From contig JBFLXY010000002.1 in the NCBI GenBank assembly GCA_040757055.1, positions 124,001 to 188,000 on the forward strand: DNA of 64,000 nucleotides, in the 5' to 3' direction. Below are positions 18,811 to 25,937 of this stretch, in pieces. Position 1 is the stretch's first letter; the number at the start of each line of letters is the position of its first letter. The notes below the pieces were generated by a model. That model saw only the letters and a program-made list of their open reading frames with translations. It was not told the DNA's origin and searched no databases. This stretch comes from JAJZRJ01 sp040757055. GTDB lineage: Bacteria; Desulfobacterota; Desulfobulbia; Desulfobulbales; Desulfurivibrionaceae. The position numbers and the translations under genes were made by a program.

Positions 18811-19992
18811 TTATTTCTTCTTGGCGACCTTGCCAGCCTTGGCCCAGTTGACGTCCAGGCCGCAGAGAACCGCGTGCGGGGCGTCGTCGCCGGTGCCGAG
18901 CTGTTCGTCGTGGCACTTCAGGCAGGCGGAGGTCGGCTTGCCGGTGAACTTTTTGGCGGCGACATCGTAGAGCTTCAACTGGCCGTCCATGCGCCACTCG
19001 CCGTCCTTCGGGCTGGTCGGGTCTTCGCAGCCAGGCAGGATCGCCTTGGTGCGGGAGGTGATCATTACGTACTTGCTGTCCGGAGTGAAGATGGCGTCGT
19101 GGGTCTCTTCCAGCTTCTCCATGGTCTCGGCGTCGATGACCTTGAGGGTCTTGGCGTCAACCAGGAAGAGGATGTCGCCGGTGGCGTTGGCGATCAGCTT
19201 GCCGTCCGGCGAGTAGTACTGGCGGAAGCTGATGGTCTTCTTGGCGTTGCCGTCGGCAATGCCCTTGCGCAGCACCTTGACCTTGCCCTGCTCCAGGGCC
19301 TTGGCGTCCAGCGCGAACATGTGCATCTTGCCCACGCCATCGCCCAGTTCCTTGTTCTGCTGGGTCACGTCCGCTTCGTTGACTGTGAGGAGCACCTCCT
19401 TCATGTCCGGCGAGTTGATGCCGTGCATGTACTTGTAGCCCTTCTTGATGTCGGCGTCGGTGCCTTCAAAGAAGATGTTGTGCTTGACCGACATGTCCTT
19501 CTTGGAGATGACGGTGAGGTAGCCCGGTTTGTTCATGGAGATGGGCATGAAGTAGTTCGGGGTCTGGGCCGAGGCGCAGTAGCCGGCCTTGGTGCTCAGG
19601 GTGCCGGCCGGTACCGGGAAGGTCTTGTCAACCATGACTTCGCCGGTCTTCAGGTTGGTCTTGCCGTAGTGGTACGAGTTGCTGGCCTTGGCATCCGGCT
19701 TGTAGGTGGACCAGTAAATGATGTTGCTGTTCTTGTTGTCGATGCGGGCATCATGGAAGGGGTGGGTGTTGCCGTCACCGATGTCGATCTTGTCGAGTTC
19801 GCTGAGGGTGATGGGGGTCTCCGCCTTGGGGTCGATCTTGAAGACCGCCTTGGCGAAATGGCCGCCCATGCCGGCGATGTACGCCGTGCCGGCATAGTTC
19901 TCGGCGTCGGCCGCCGCGGTGAGACCAATGATCCCCGCGGTCATGGCGCCGGCGACCATGGTTTTGAACCAGATGCTTTTCGAGATTCTCAT
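18811..19992 (-). CDS. Secreted beta-propeller-like protein with one C-terminal c-type heme
   Basis: A 393-residue exported protein with a signal peptide (residues 1-30, ending TAAADAEN). Repeating units of about 45-50 residues read like YVTN/WD-type blades (for example LTVISKKDMSVKHNIF, ILFLVDAKTLKVIDAE, GQLKLYDVAAKKFTG). One heme-binding motif CLKCH lies at residues 357-361, near a lysine-rich C-terminus. Histidines in THPFHDARID and a free Cys in GYCASAQ could bind metal. I do not recognise it as a named enzyme. The NosL, TlpA-like and ABC genes across the divergent promoter suggest it is the metalloprotein they mature. Start ATG at 19992 has a strong GGGAGG. Confidence 0.78.
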   Translation of the reverse strand: MRISKSIWFKTMVAGAMTAGIIGLTAAADAENYAGTAYIAGMGGHFAKAVFKIDPKAETPITLSELDKIDIGDGNTHPFHDARIDNKNSNIIYWSTYKPDAKASNSYHYGKTNLKTGEVMVDKTFPVPAGTLSTKAGYCASAQTPNYFMPISMNKPGYLTVISKKDMSVKHNIFFEGTDADIKKGYKYMHGINSPDMKEVLLTVNEADVTQQNKELGDGVGKMHMFALDAKALEQGKVKVLRKGIADGNAKKTISFRQYYSPDGKLIANATGDILFLVDAKTLKVIDAETMEKLEETHDAIFTPDSKYVMITSRTKAILPGCEDPTSPKDGEWRMDGQLKLYDVAAKKFTGKPTSACLKCHDEQLGTGDDAPHAVLCGLDVNWAKAGKVAKKK

Positions 19993-20097
19993 GTGTTTTC
20001 CTCCCTGGGACGTGTGATGAAACAACAAATATCCGCCAACCACTGGCATAGACTGACTTTCGTGCAACGGCACGGCAAAGCAATACCGGCGCAGGCG

Positions 20098-20131
20098 AAA
20101 AATCCGGCGGCTGTCGGCTCACAGCCGCCGG
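20098..20131 (-). terminator. Terminator-like hairpin inside the propeller-gene leader
   Basis: A perfect 11-bp GC-rich stem (20104-20114 with 20121-20131), then on the minus strand A and TTTTT. It starts only about 17 nt after the predicted transcription start, and 105 nt before the propeller ATG. It looks like an attenuator or the end of a very short RNA. Confidence 0.55.
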
Positions 20132-20154
20132 AAATCAGTCCTTATACTTGAATT

Positions 20155-20182
20155 TTAATACCACTCTGTGGCAGTTTCGCAA
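20155..20182 (-). promoter_or_regulatory. Sigma-70-type promoter for the heme propeller gene
   Basis: TTGCGA and TATTAA are separated by 16 bp on the minus strand. The predicted start is near 20148, giving a leader of about 155 nt. Confidence 0.45.
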
Positions 20183-20445
20183 CTGCTTTTTCAAAGAGTG
20201 AAGCGAATTGAACATACCGACTTTGCCATATTTTGCAAGGCCAATGTGGCAGGTTGCCGTAAAGCGGCCTGCACGGCCCGATGTTTCAAGGTGCAACAGG
20301 GGGTCGGCCGGCCGACGGAGTTTTTCCGCGAGCCTCTTGAGAATATTGGCTGTTTCGCGTATGGTGCAGTCGATCGAAAAAGACGGGCAGCCGGTTCCGG
20401 CTGCCAGGAGCGACAATCAGCACCATGACGGGCAGGGGTGTCACC

Positions 20446-21126
20446 ATGGCGGAACTCATCGGATGCCGGAATCTTTCGAAACGCTATGCGGCCGAGGGCC
20501 GGCAGGTGGCTGCGGTGGAAGGGGTCAACCTCCGCGTGGACCGGGGTGATTTTGTGGTGATCCTCGGTCACTCCGGCTCGGGCAAGACCACGCTCCTCAG
20601 CCTCATTGGCGGCCTCACCACGCCCGACAGCGGCGAGGTGGTGGTTGACGGCGTGGAGAACTGGCACCAGGGCGACAATGCCCTTTCGGTCATGCGCAAT
20701 CGCAAGATCGGGTTCATCTTCCAGTTTGCCAGCCTCATCCCCTCGCTCACCGTGCTGGAAAACGTGCTGCTGCCCCTTGCCTTCGGTGATTCGGCCAAGG
20801 CTGGCCGCGAGCAGGCCATGGAGATGCTCGCCCTGGTCGGCCTGAGCGACAAGGCCAACGTCTTTCCGGCCCAGCTTTCCGGCGGCCAGCAGCGGCGGGT
20901 GGCCATTGCCCGGGCCTTCATCAACAGCCCAGAGGTGATTCTGGCCGACGAGCCCACCGGCGACCTCGATGAGGAGACCGAACGGGAGATCCTGGCGCTT
21001 TTCCGCAGGTACAACGAGCAGGGGACCACCTTTCTGGTGGTGACCCACAACAACGACCTTGCCGCCACCCAGGCCAATCCCCGGATTTTCTCCATGCGGC
21101 AGGGCGTGCTGGAGGAGGCGGCGTAA
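20446..21126 (+). CDS. ABC transporter ATPase (LolD/MacB type, first copy)
   Basis: ATP-binding subunit of the MacB/LolD/FtsE group that partners FtsX-type permeases. Walker A GHSGSGKTT is at residues 41-49, then the Q-loop FQFASLIPSLTVLENV, signature LSGGQQRR, Walker B VILADEPTGDLD and the H-loop VVTHNND. The 226-residue length fits. ATG at 20446 is preferred, with GGCAGGGG upstream; an ATG at 20425 would add seven residues. It heads a plus-strand operon running to 25281 but is not adjacent to a permease, so it probably serves the divergent FtsX gene at 17525. Confidence 0.88.
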   Translation: MAELIGCRNLSKRYAAEGRQVAAVEGVNLRVDRGDFVVILGHSGSGKTTLLSLIGGLTTPDSGEVVVDGVENWHQGDNALSVMRNRKIGFIFQFASLIPSLTVLENVLLPLAFGDSAKAGREQAMEMLALVGLSDKANVFPAQLSGGQQRRVAIARAFINSPEVILADEPTGDLDEETEREILALFRRYNEQGTTFLVVTHNNDLAATQANPRIFSMRQGVLEEAA

Positions 21127-21129
21127 CCG

Positions 21130-21636
21130 ATGCCCCTGACCCGTTTCCCCGGGCGCCTGGTGGCGGTGTTCGTGCTGCTGTTCCTTGCCGCCTGCAGCGG
21201 CGGCAGGCAGGAGAGGCCGCTGAAAATCGGCGATCAGGCCCCGATCTTTACGGCACGCGACCTCGACGGCCAGACGATTTCCCTGGCTGCCTGGCGGGGC
21301 AAGCCGGTGATCCTGCGCTTCTGGTCCACGGACTGCAAATACTGCCGGGCCGACACTCCGATTTTTAACACCTATTTTGACAAGTACCGTGAGCGCGGCC
21401 TCCGGGTCGTCTACATCAGCCGCAACCCGGACGAAAAGACGGTACGCGATTTTGTCGCTGATCTCGGCATCCGCTTTCCGGTGGTCATCGACGCCAAAGG
21501 CGAACTCGCCGCCCTCTATCACGTGAAGATCGACCCCCAGACCATCGTCATCGACCCGCAGCAGAAGATTGTGGCCGCCATCCTGGGCGGAGTGAGCGAG
21601 GCGGAGTTGCAGAAACTGCTGGGTACCTATCTGTAA
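21130..21636 (+). CDS. TlpA-like thioredoxin-fold lipoprotein
   Basis: Membrane-anchored thiol-disulfide protein. The lipobox is LAAC with C22 the lipidated residue; the thioredoxin fold has the active site FWSTDCKYC (C68, C71), related to TlpA/ResA. It ends in a cis-Pro region typical of the AhpC/TSA group (DPQTIVIDPQ). Proteins of this type keep heme-motif or copper-site cysteines reduced during maturation. Three bases separate it from the ATPase gene. It fits reduction of CXXCH or copper-site thiols of an exported partner such as the heme propeller; this is inference. Confidence 0.85.
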   Translation: MPLTRFPGRLVAVFVLLFLAACSGGRQERPLKIGDQAPIFTARDLDGQTISLAAWRGKPVILRFWSTDCKYCRADTPIFNTYFDKYRERGLRVVYISRNPDEKTVRDFVADLGIRFPVVIDAKGELAALYHVKIDPQTIVIDPQQKIVAAILGGVSEAELQKLLGTYL

Positions 21637-21647
21637 AAGGAGGACGC

Positions 21648-22130
21648 ATGAAAACAGTCCTGATCGCACTGTTGCTGTTCCTTGCTGTTCCAACCCTGAG
21701 TCTGGCTGAGCCGGCCGCCACAATTGGCGCCAGGGAGCGCTGTCCGGTCTGCGGCATGTTCGTGGCCAAGTACCCCAACTGGATTACCCAGGTGCGTCTC
21801 GCTGACGGCACGGTCCGCTATTTCGACGGCATGAAAGATCTCCTGGCCTACCATTTCCAGCCAGCCCAATATGGCGGCAAGGAAGGAACCATCCGCGAGA
21901 TCTGGGCCAAGGACTATTACACCCTGGCGTGGCTCGACGCCCGTGCCGCTTTTTTCGTGGCGGGCAGCGACGTCTATGGCCCCATGGGGGTTGAGTTCAT
22001 CCCCTTTGTCAGCGAAAAGGCAGCCCAGGCCTTTGCCAGGGACCACCATGGCAAGCAGGTGCTGCCCTTTGCCGCCATCACCGAAGAGCTGGTCAACACC
22101 CTGCGCACCGGCCAGCAGATGCGGCATTGA
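21648..22130 (+). CDS. nosL: NosL-family copper chaperone
   Basis: NosL-like protein of 160 residues. The copper-binding signature RCPVCGMFV (C32, C35, M37) is followed by the conserved FDGMKDLLAYHF. NosL delivers Cu(I) to nitrous oxide reductase in denitrifiers, and relatives occur beside other enzymes. It has a Sec signal (cleavage probably after SLA), whereas classical NosL is a lipoprotein; the lipobox Cys is absent. No nosZ or nosD lies in the window. The AAAAGGAGG upstream is a very strong ribosome binding site, hinting at high expression within the operon. Confidence 0.87.
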   Translation: MKTVLIALLLFLAVPTLSLAEPAATIGARERCPVCGMFVAKYPNWITQVRLADGTVRYFDGMKDLLAYHFQPAQYGGKEGTIREIWAKDYYTLAWLDARAAFFVAGSDVYGPMGVEFIPFVSEKAAQAFARDHHGKQVLPFAAITEELVNTLRTGQQMRH

Positions 22131-22133
22131 ACG

Positions 22134-22418
22134 ATGCGGCCGGCCAGTCTGCTGCTGCTGATCGTTTTCCTGCTGCTCGCGGCTGACGCCGCGCTGCTTG
22201 CCGCGGGCCAGAGCCGGCGGGAGGCGCTGGACCGGAATCTGCCGCTCATCCACACCGTAACCGCTGCCCTGGGAGTAAGCGATCTCTGTGTCGCCACCGA
22301 GGCGCGCTATACCCGCCATCCCGCGGTGAGCGATCCGCTGGCGCCCTTCATGGACCACCCGGCTGCCATGGAACACTTCCCCACCGGCTCCTTCTGGACG
22401 CCGCCCGGCCGTCCATGA
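22134..22418 (+). CDS. Small secreted or membrane-anchored protein, unknown
   Basis: A 94-residue protein with a hydrophobic N-terminus (residues 4-22) and a short periplasmic part rich in His and Pro, ending PTGSFWTPPGRP. I do not recognise the family. It starts three bases after nosL, and its stop overlaps the next permease start (ATGA), so it is translationally coupled on both sides and very likely real. A single Cys (DLCVATE) and several His residues are compatible with metal binding, which cannot be shown here. Confidence 0.6.
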   Translation: MRPASLLLLIVFLLLAADAALLAAGQSRREALDRNLPLIHTVTAALGVSDLCVATEARYTRHPAVSDPLAPFMDHPAAMEHFPTGSFWTPPGRP

Positions 22419-23602
22419 ACGCCACTCTCGAAAAGCACATCAACATTCTCGACTACGCGCTCTCCTCCCTCTGGCGCCGCCGGCTCAAGAATGGCGCCAT
22501 CATCGTGGTCTTTGCCTCGGTCATCTTCCTCATTGCCTCGTTTCATTTGGTGGCCGGGGCGCTGACCGAGACGGCGAGCCGGGTGCTGGCCGCCGCGCCG
22601 GAGATCACCATCCAGCGCATGTCCGCCGGCCGGCAGGAGGCGATTCCCCTTGTCTACGGTGATCGTTTGCAGGAAATTTTCGGCATTCGCGCCGTGGTGC
22701 CGCGGGTCTGGGGCTATTATTTCGACGAGGTGCGGGGCGCCAATTACACCGTGCTCGGCATGGCCTCCGGCATGCCGGAGAGCGACGAACTGGGGCGGGC
22801 TGTGCAAGGCAGCGTAACGAATCTTGCCGCGCAGGGCAGGGTGGTGCTGGGTCGCGCGGCTGCCGACACCCTCGATCTGCAACCCGGCCAGCTTTTTTCC
22901 TTCTTCCGGCACGACCTCTCGCTCAAGGCCATGACCGTGGCCGGCATCTTCCGGGCGGAGACCGAACCCGTCACCGCCGACCTCATTGCCATGCCCATCG
23001 CCGATGCCCGCGACCTCTTCGGGATTCCCGCCACCCATGCCACGGACCTCTGCGTTTACGTGGCCAACCCCGCCGAGATCGCCACCATCGCCGAGAAGAT
23101 ATCACAACTCCTGCCCGATACCCGGGTGGTCACCCGGTCCCAGATCCAGAAGACCTATCAGGTGGTCTTTGGCTGGCGCAGCGGTTTTGCCTCGGTCTGC
23201 CTGCTGGCCGCCTTGGCGGCTTTTGCCATTCTGGCCTGGGACAAGGCCTCGGGTCTCTCGCCGGAGGAGCGGCGTGAGATCGCGATCCTGAAAATCCTGG
23301 GCTGGGAGACCTCGGACGTGCTGGCCCTCCGTTTCTGGGAGGGCGGGCTGGTGGCGGGGCTCGCCTTTCTTCTTGGCACCACCCTGGCCTATCTCCACGT
23401 GGTTTTTGGCGGCGCCGCGCTCTTCAAGCCGGTGATGGTGGGATGGTCGGTTCTCCGGCCAACGCTGTCTCTGGCGCCGCAGGTGACGGCAAAAGAGGTG
23501 CTGCTGCTGCTGGCCTTCACCGTGCTGCCGTATCTCGCGGTCACCGTGATCCCGGCCTGGCGTGCGGCCAGCGTGCCGGCGGAATCGGCCCTGAGCGGGT
23601 GA
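22415..23602 (+). CDS. FtsX/MacB-type ABC transporter permease (second copy)
   Basis: 395-residue permease with the same layout as the copy at 17525: a first membrane segment at about 24-46, a periplasmic domain, and three C-terminal segments, with the coupling motif PEERREIAILKILGWE. It lacks the vicinal cysteines of the first copy. It overlaps the preceding small gene by four bases and is four bases from its ATPase. The two copies are clearly diverged, not a recent duplication, so two different transport steps are likely in this system. Confidence 0.85.
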   Translation: MNATLEKHINILDYALSSLWRRRLKNGAIIVVFASVIFLIASFHLVAGALTETASRVLAAAPEITIQRMSAGRQEAIPLVYGDRLQEIFGIRAVVPRVWGYYFDEVRGANYTVLGMASGMPESDELGRAVQGSVTNLAAQGRVVLGRAAADTLDLQPGQLFSFFRHDLSLKAMTVAGIFRAETEPVTADLIAMPIADARDLFGIPATHATDLCVYVANPAEIATIAEKISQLLPDTRVVTRSQIQKTYQVVFGWRSGFASVCLLAALAAFAILAWDKASGLSPEERREIAILKILGWETSDVLALRFWEGGLVAGLAFLLGTTLAYLHVVFGGAALFKPVMVGWSVLRPTLSLAPQVTAKEVLLLLAFTVLPYLAVTVIPAWRAASVPAESALSG

Positions 23603-23606
23603 GACC

Positions 23607-24284
23607 ATGCTGATCGAACTCGAAAAAGTGACAAAAATTTATAACCAGGGGCAGCCCAACGAGGTGCAGGCCCTGACCGACGTCTCGCTCGCCATCCCGC
23701 CCCAGGCCATGGTCTGCCTCAAGGGGCCGAGCGGGTCGGGCAAAAGCACCCTTCTTTCCATTATCGGCTGCATCTTCGCGCCCACCAGCGGCCGGGCCAC
23801 TGTTGGCGGCAGGGCGCTGGCCCGGCTGCCGGACAGATTCCTCACCGTGCACCGCCGCGCCACCATCGGCTTTATCTTCCAGCGTTTCAACATTCTGCCG
23901 ACCCTTTCGGTGGCGGACAACATCTCCCTGCCGCTCTTGCCGCTGGGGGTTTCTCCCAAGGCGCGACGGGAGCGGGCCGGTGTGTTGATGGATCAGCTCG
24001 CCATCCGTCACCGGGAGCACTTTCCGGCCGGCCAGGTCTCTGGAGGCGAGTTGCAGCGGGTGGCCATCGCCCGGGCGCTCATCAACGATCCGCCCATCAT
24101 CTTGGCAGACGAACCCACGGCCCATCTCGATTCCCGCCTGAGCCGCGAATTCATGCAGATCATGGCCGACCTCAAAGAGGCCGGCAAGACCATCGTCATC
24201 ACCTCCCACGACCCGCTGGTGACCGAGCATCCGGCCATCGACCGGGTGATCGGGGTCAAGGACGGCTGCCTCGATGTTCCTTAA
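23607..24284 (+). CDS. ABC transporter ATPase (LolD/MacB type, second copy)
   Basis: 225-residue ATPase: Walker A GPSGSGKS (residues 40-47), Q-loop FQRFNILPTLSVADN, signature VSGGELQR, Walker B ILADEPTAHLD and H-loop ITSHD. It directly follows the second FtsX-type permease and overlaps the next membrane-protein gene by 11 bp. Substrates of this ATPase class include lipoproteins, peptides and unknown small molecules; NosF/NosY-type systems near NosL are thought to supply sulfur or copper-site components. The assignment to metal-centre assembly is contextual. Confidence 0.88.
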   Translation: MLIELEKVTKIYNQGQPNEVQALTDVSLAIPPQAMVCLKGPSGSGKSTLLSIIGCIFAPTSGRATVGGRALARLPDRFLTVHRRATIGFIFQRFNILPTLSVADNISLPLLPLGVSPKARRERAGVLMDQLAIRHREHFPAGQVSGGELQRVAIARALINDPPIILADEPTAHLDSRLSREFMQIMADLKEAGKTIVITSHDPLVTEHPAIDRVIGVKDGCLDVP

Positions 24285-25281
24285 CTCCTGGAGCCTGGCG
24301 CTTACCCTCACCAGCATTGCCGCCCTGGTGCTGGGTGGTGTTGCCTGCCGGACCGCGATCCGGGTGCTGCGCCACTGGAACCAGGCCAGCGACAGCGAAC
24401 GCCAGATCCGGCTGGAAGGGGAGATCTGGCTCTCCTCCACCCTGGTGGCCTACGCTCTCGGTTTCCAGGTCGTCTCGCTCGTGCTTTTCGTGCTGGCGGC
24501 CGACGAATTCTGCCAGGTGATCGTCGGCGCCATGTGCGCCACCGGCGCCCTGCTCGCCAACAGCCATGGCATGCCGGCCCTGCTGGTGAAACTGGCGGGC
24601 GTCTTTTTTTACGGTTTCTGGATCGTGCTGCACCAGTTCGACATCCGTTCCGAGTCCTACCCCCTGGTACGGGCCAAGTACCTCTACCTGCTGGCCCTCT
24701 ACCCGCTGATGGCCGGGGATTTTGCCCTCCAGACCATGCATATCGCCGGGCTCGAACCGGACATCATCACCTCCTGCTGTGCCGTGGTCTTTGGTGCTGC
24801 CACCGGCGACGGGCCGAATCTGCTGGACATCGGTTCGGAGGAGCTGCAACTGGTCCTCTATTATTCGACCATGGTGCTTCTTGCCGTTGTGGGTGGCGTC
24901 CTCCTCTGGCGGCGGAAGCGGTGGCTCCAGGCCTTTTACGCCGTGGTCTGGTTCTGGTTTTTCGGCCTGGCCCTGGTGGTGATCACCATGGTGATCTCTT
25001 CCTATATCTACGCCATGCCCTATCACCACTGCCCCTTCTGCATCCTCAAGCCGGAATACCATTCCATCGGCTTCGGAATCTACACGACGCTGATTGTCGG
25101 GACTTTCCTGGGGATTTCCGCGGCAGTGGTGGAACCGTGCAGGAGGCGGGAGGGGCTTGGGGCGGTGGTGGAAAACTATCAGCGGCGGGCGGTGCAGGCG
25201 TCGCTGGTCCTGCTGCTTCTCTTCGGCCTGCTCACCAGCTACCATTACGTTCTTTACATGGCAGCGGGCGGCGAGGTTTAG
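24274..25281 (+). CDS. Polytopic membrane protein with CPFC motif, unknown
   Basis: 335 residues with about eight hydrophobic segments spread over the whole length. Notable features are FCQVIVGAMC with GALLANSHG near residue 75, a double-cysteine TSCCAV, and YHHCPFCILKPEYHSIGF near residue 250. The CPFC pair next to a HH/His-rich stretch looks like a redox or metal-handling site at a membrane surface. No known family is recognised. It is the last gene of the operon and overlaps the ATPase gene by 11 bp, so it belongs functionally with the transporter, NosL and TlpA-like genes. Membrane thiol-disulfide or copper transfer are possible roles. Confidence 0.6.
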   Translation: MFLNSWSLALTLTSIAALVLGGVACRTAIRVLRHWNQASDSERQIRLEGEIWLSSTLVAYALGFQVVSLVLFVLAADEFCQVIVGAMCATGALLANSHGMPALLVKLAGVFFYGFWIVLHQFDIRSESYPLVRAKYLYLLALYPLMAGDFALQTMHIAGLEPDIITSCCAVVFGAATGDGPNLLDIGSEELQLVLYYSTMVLLAVVGGVLLWRRKRWLQAFYAVVWFWFFGLALVVITMVISSYIYAMPYHHCPFCILKPEYHSIGFGIYTTLIVGTFLGISAAVVEPCRRREGLGAVVENYQRRAVQASLVLLLLFGLLTSYHYVLYMAAGGEV

Positions 25282-25333
25282 CCGCGCCGTCCGGTCAGGC
25301 CGTGGCCGAAGCCGGGATGCCGGTCAATGCCGT

Positions 25334-25786
25334 TTACAGGGTGGCGGCCTTGGGGTTCGGCTTGGTGCCGTCGCCGGTGGCAGCCTCCCGCGCCTTCTTC
25401 ATCGCCTGGATATAGACCTCGCACCCTTCGCACTGGCTCAGCTCCTTGGCGCAGGCCGTGCTGGCCCGCTGCCAGCAGGGCACGGAGCGGTCGATGTAGG
25501 CCGAGCACTTGTCGCGCCTTTCCGGCGGGCACTTGGTCATTTCCCAGCAGGGCGTGAGTTCGAGGAGCATCTTGATGCCGGGGATGCTGATCCCCTTGTC
25601 GTGGATCAGGGTCCGCAGGCAGCGGATCCATTCGATGTCGTTGTTGGAGTAGTAGCGCTTGTTGCCCTGGCGGGCCGGCTTGATCAGCCCTTCCTCCTCG
25701 TAGATGCGGAGGGTGCGCGGATGCACGTCGAGCAGTTTGGCGGCGACGCTGATGGGGTAGATCGGGGCGCTGTGGTCGACTGTCAT
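25334..25786 (-). CDS. MerR-family regulator with Cys-rich C-terminus
   Basis: 150-residue MerR protein. The N-terminal winged helix reads PISVAAKLLDVHPRTLRIYEEEGLIKPAR, followed by the second wing QGNKRYYSNNDIE and the dimer helix. The C-terminal third has seven cysteines (TPCWEMTKC, DKCSAYIDRSVPCW, TACAKE, QCEGCEV), pointing to metal, Fe-S or redox sensing rather than the two-Cys pattern of classical metal sensors. It has its own MerR-type promoter with a 19-bp spacer. It sits between the ABC/NosL operon and the NapC-type cytochrome, either of which it could control. Confidence 0.85.
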   Translation of the reverse strand: MTVDHSAPIYPISVAAKLLDVHPRTLRIYEEEGLIKPARQGNKRYYSNNDIEWIRCLRTLIHDKGISIPGIKMLLELTPCWEMTKCPPERRDKCSAYIDRSVPCWQRASTACAKELSQCEGCEVYIQAMKKAREAATGDGTKPNPKAATL

Positions 25787-25836
25787 TATCCTCTCCAGGG
25801 AATTGAAAACTCCACACAGGCCGGCTTTTTACGAAA

Positions 25837-25867
25837 AGTATGACCAGAAGCCGGGGACAATTGTCAA
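25837..25867 (-). promoter_or_regulatory. MerR-type promoter with 19-bp spacer
   Basis: TTGACA and CATACT are separated by 19 bp on the minus strand, the lengthened spacing typical of promoters activated by MerR proteins. The palindrome GACAATTGTC (25856-25865) overlaps the -35, and CCGGCTT/AAGCCGG arms (25821-25827, 25848-25854) flank the -10. It drives the MerR gene itself. Confidence 0.55.
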
Positions 25868-25887
25868 CAAAAAGCTGACCTCTTGCC

Positions 25888-25925
25888 TTTCCGGCCGGCT
25901 CCCTTCGGGGATCACCGGCCGGAAA
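25888..25925 (-). other. Hairpin after the NapC-type cytochrome gene
   Basis: An 11-bp GC-rich stem (25888-25898 with 25915-25925) starts 13 bp past the cytochrome stop. It is placed like a terminator but has no T run directly after it on the minus strand, so it may only protect the 3' end. Confidence 0.35.
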
Positions 25926-25937
25926 AGGTTCGCGCGG

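Larger units (their letters stand above)
19993..20445. other. Divergent regulatory region, propeller / ABC operon
   Basis: This 453-bp gap holds a minus-strand promoter and a terminator-like hairpin in the propeller leader, described separately. A nested inverted repeat at 20162-20200 (outer arms CACTCT/AGAGTG, inner GCAGTT/AACTGC followed by TTTTT) overlaps the -35 element. No clear plus-strand promoter for the ABC operon was found. Confidence 0.45.

Noticed and set aside
20135..20416. 93-codon minus-strand frame ending just before the terminator-like hairpin at 20131
   Set aside because: Protein has no recognisable features or ribosome binding site, and it overlaps the predicted promoter of the propeller gene.
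17525..25281. Standard nitrous oxide reductase (nos) cluster
   Set aside because: NosL is present, but no nosZ, nosD or NosR-like gene is found, and the propeller protein lacks obvious CuA motifs.
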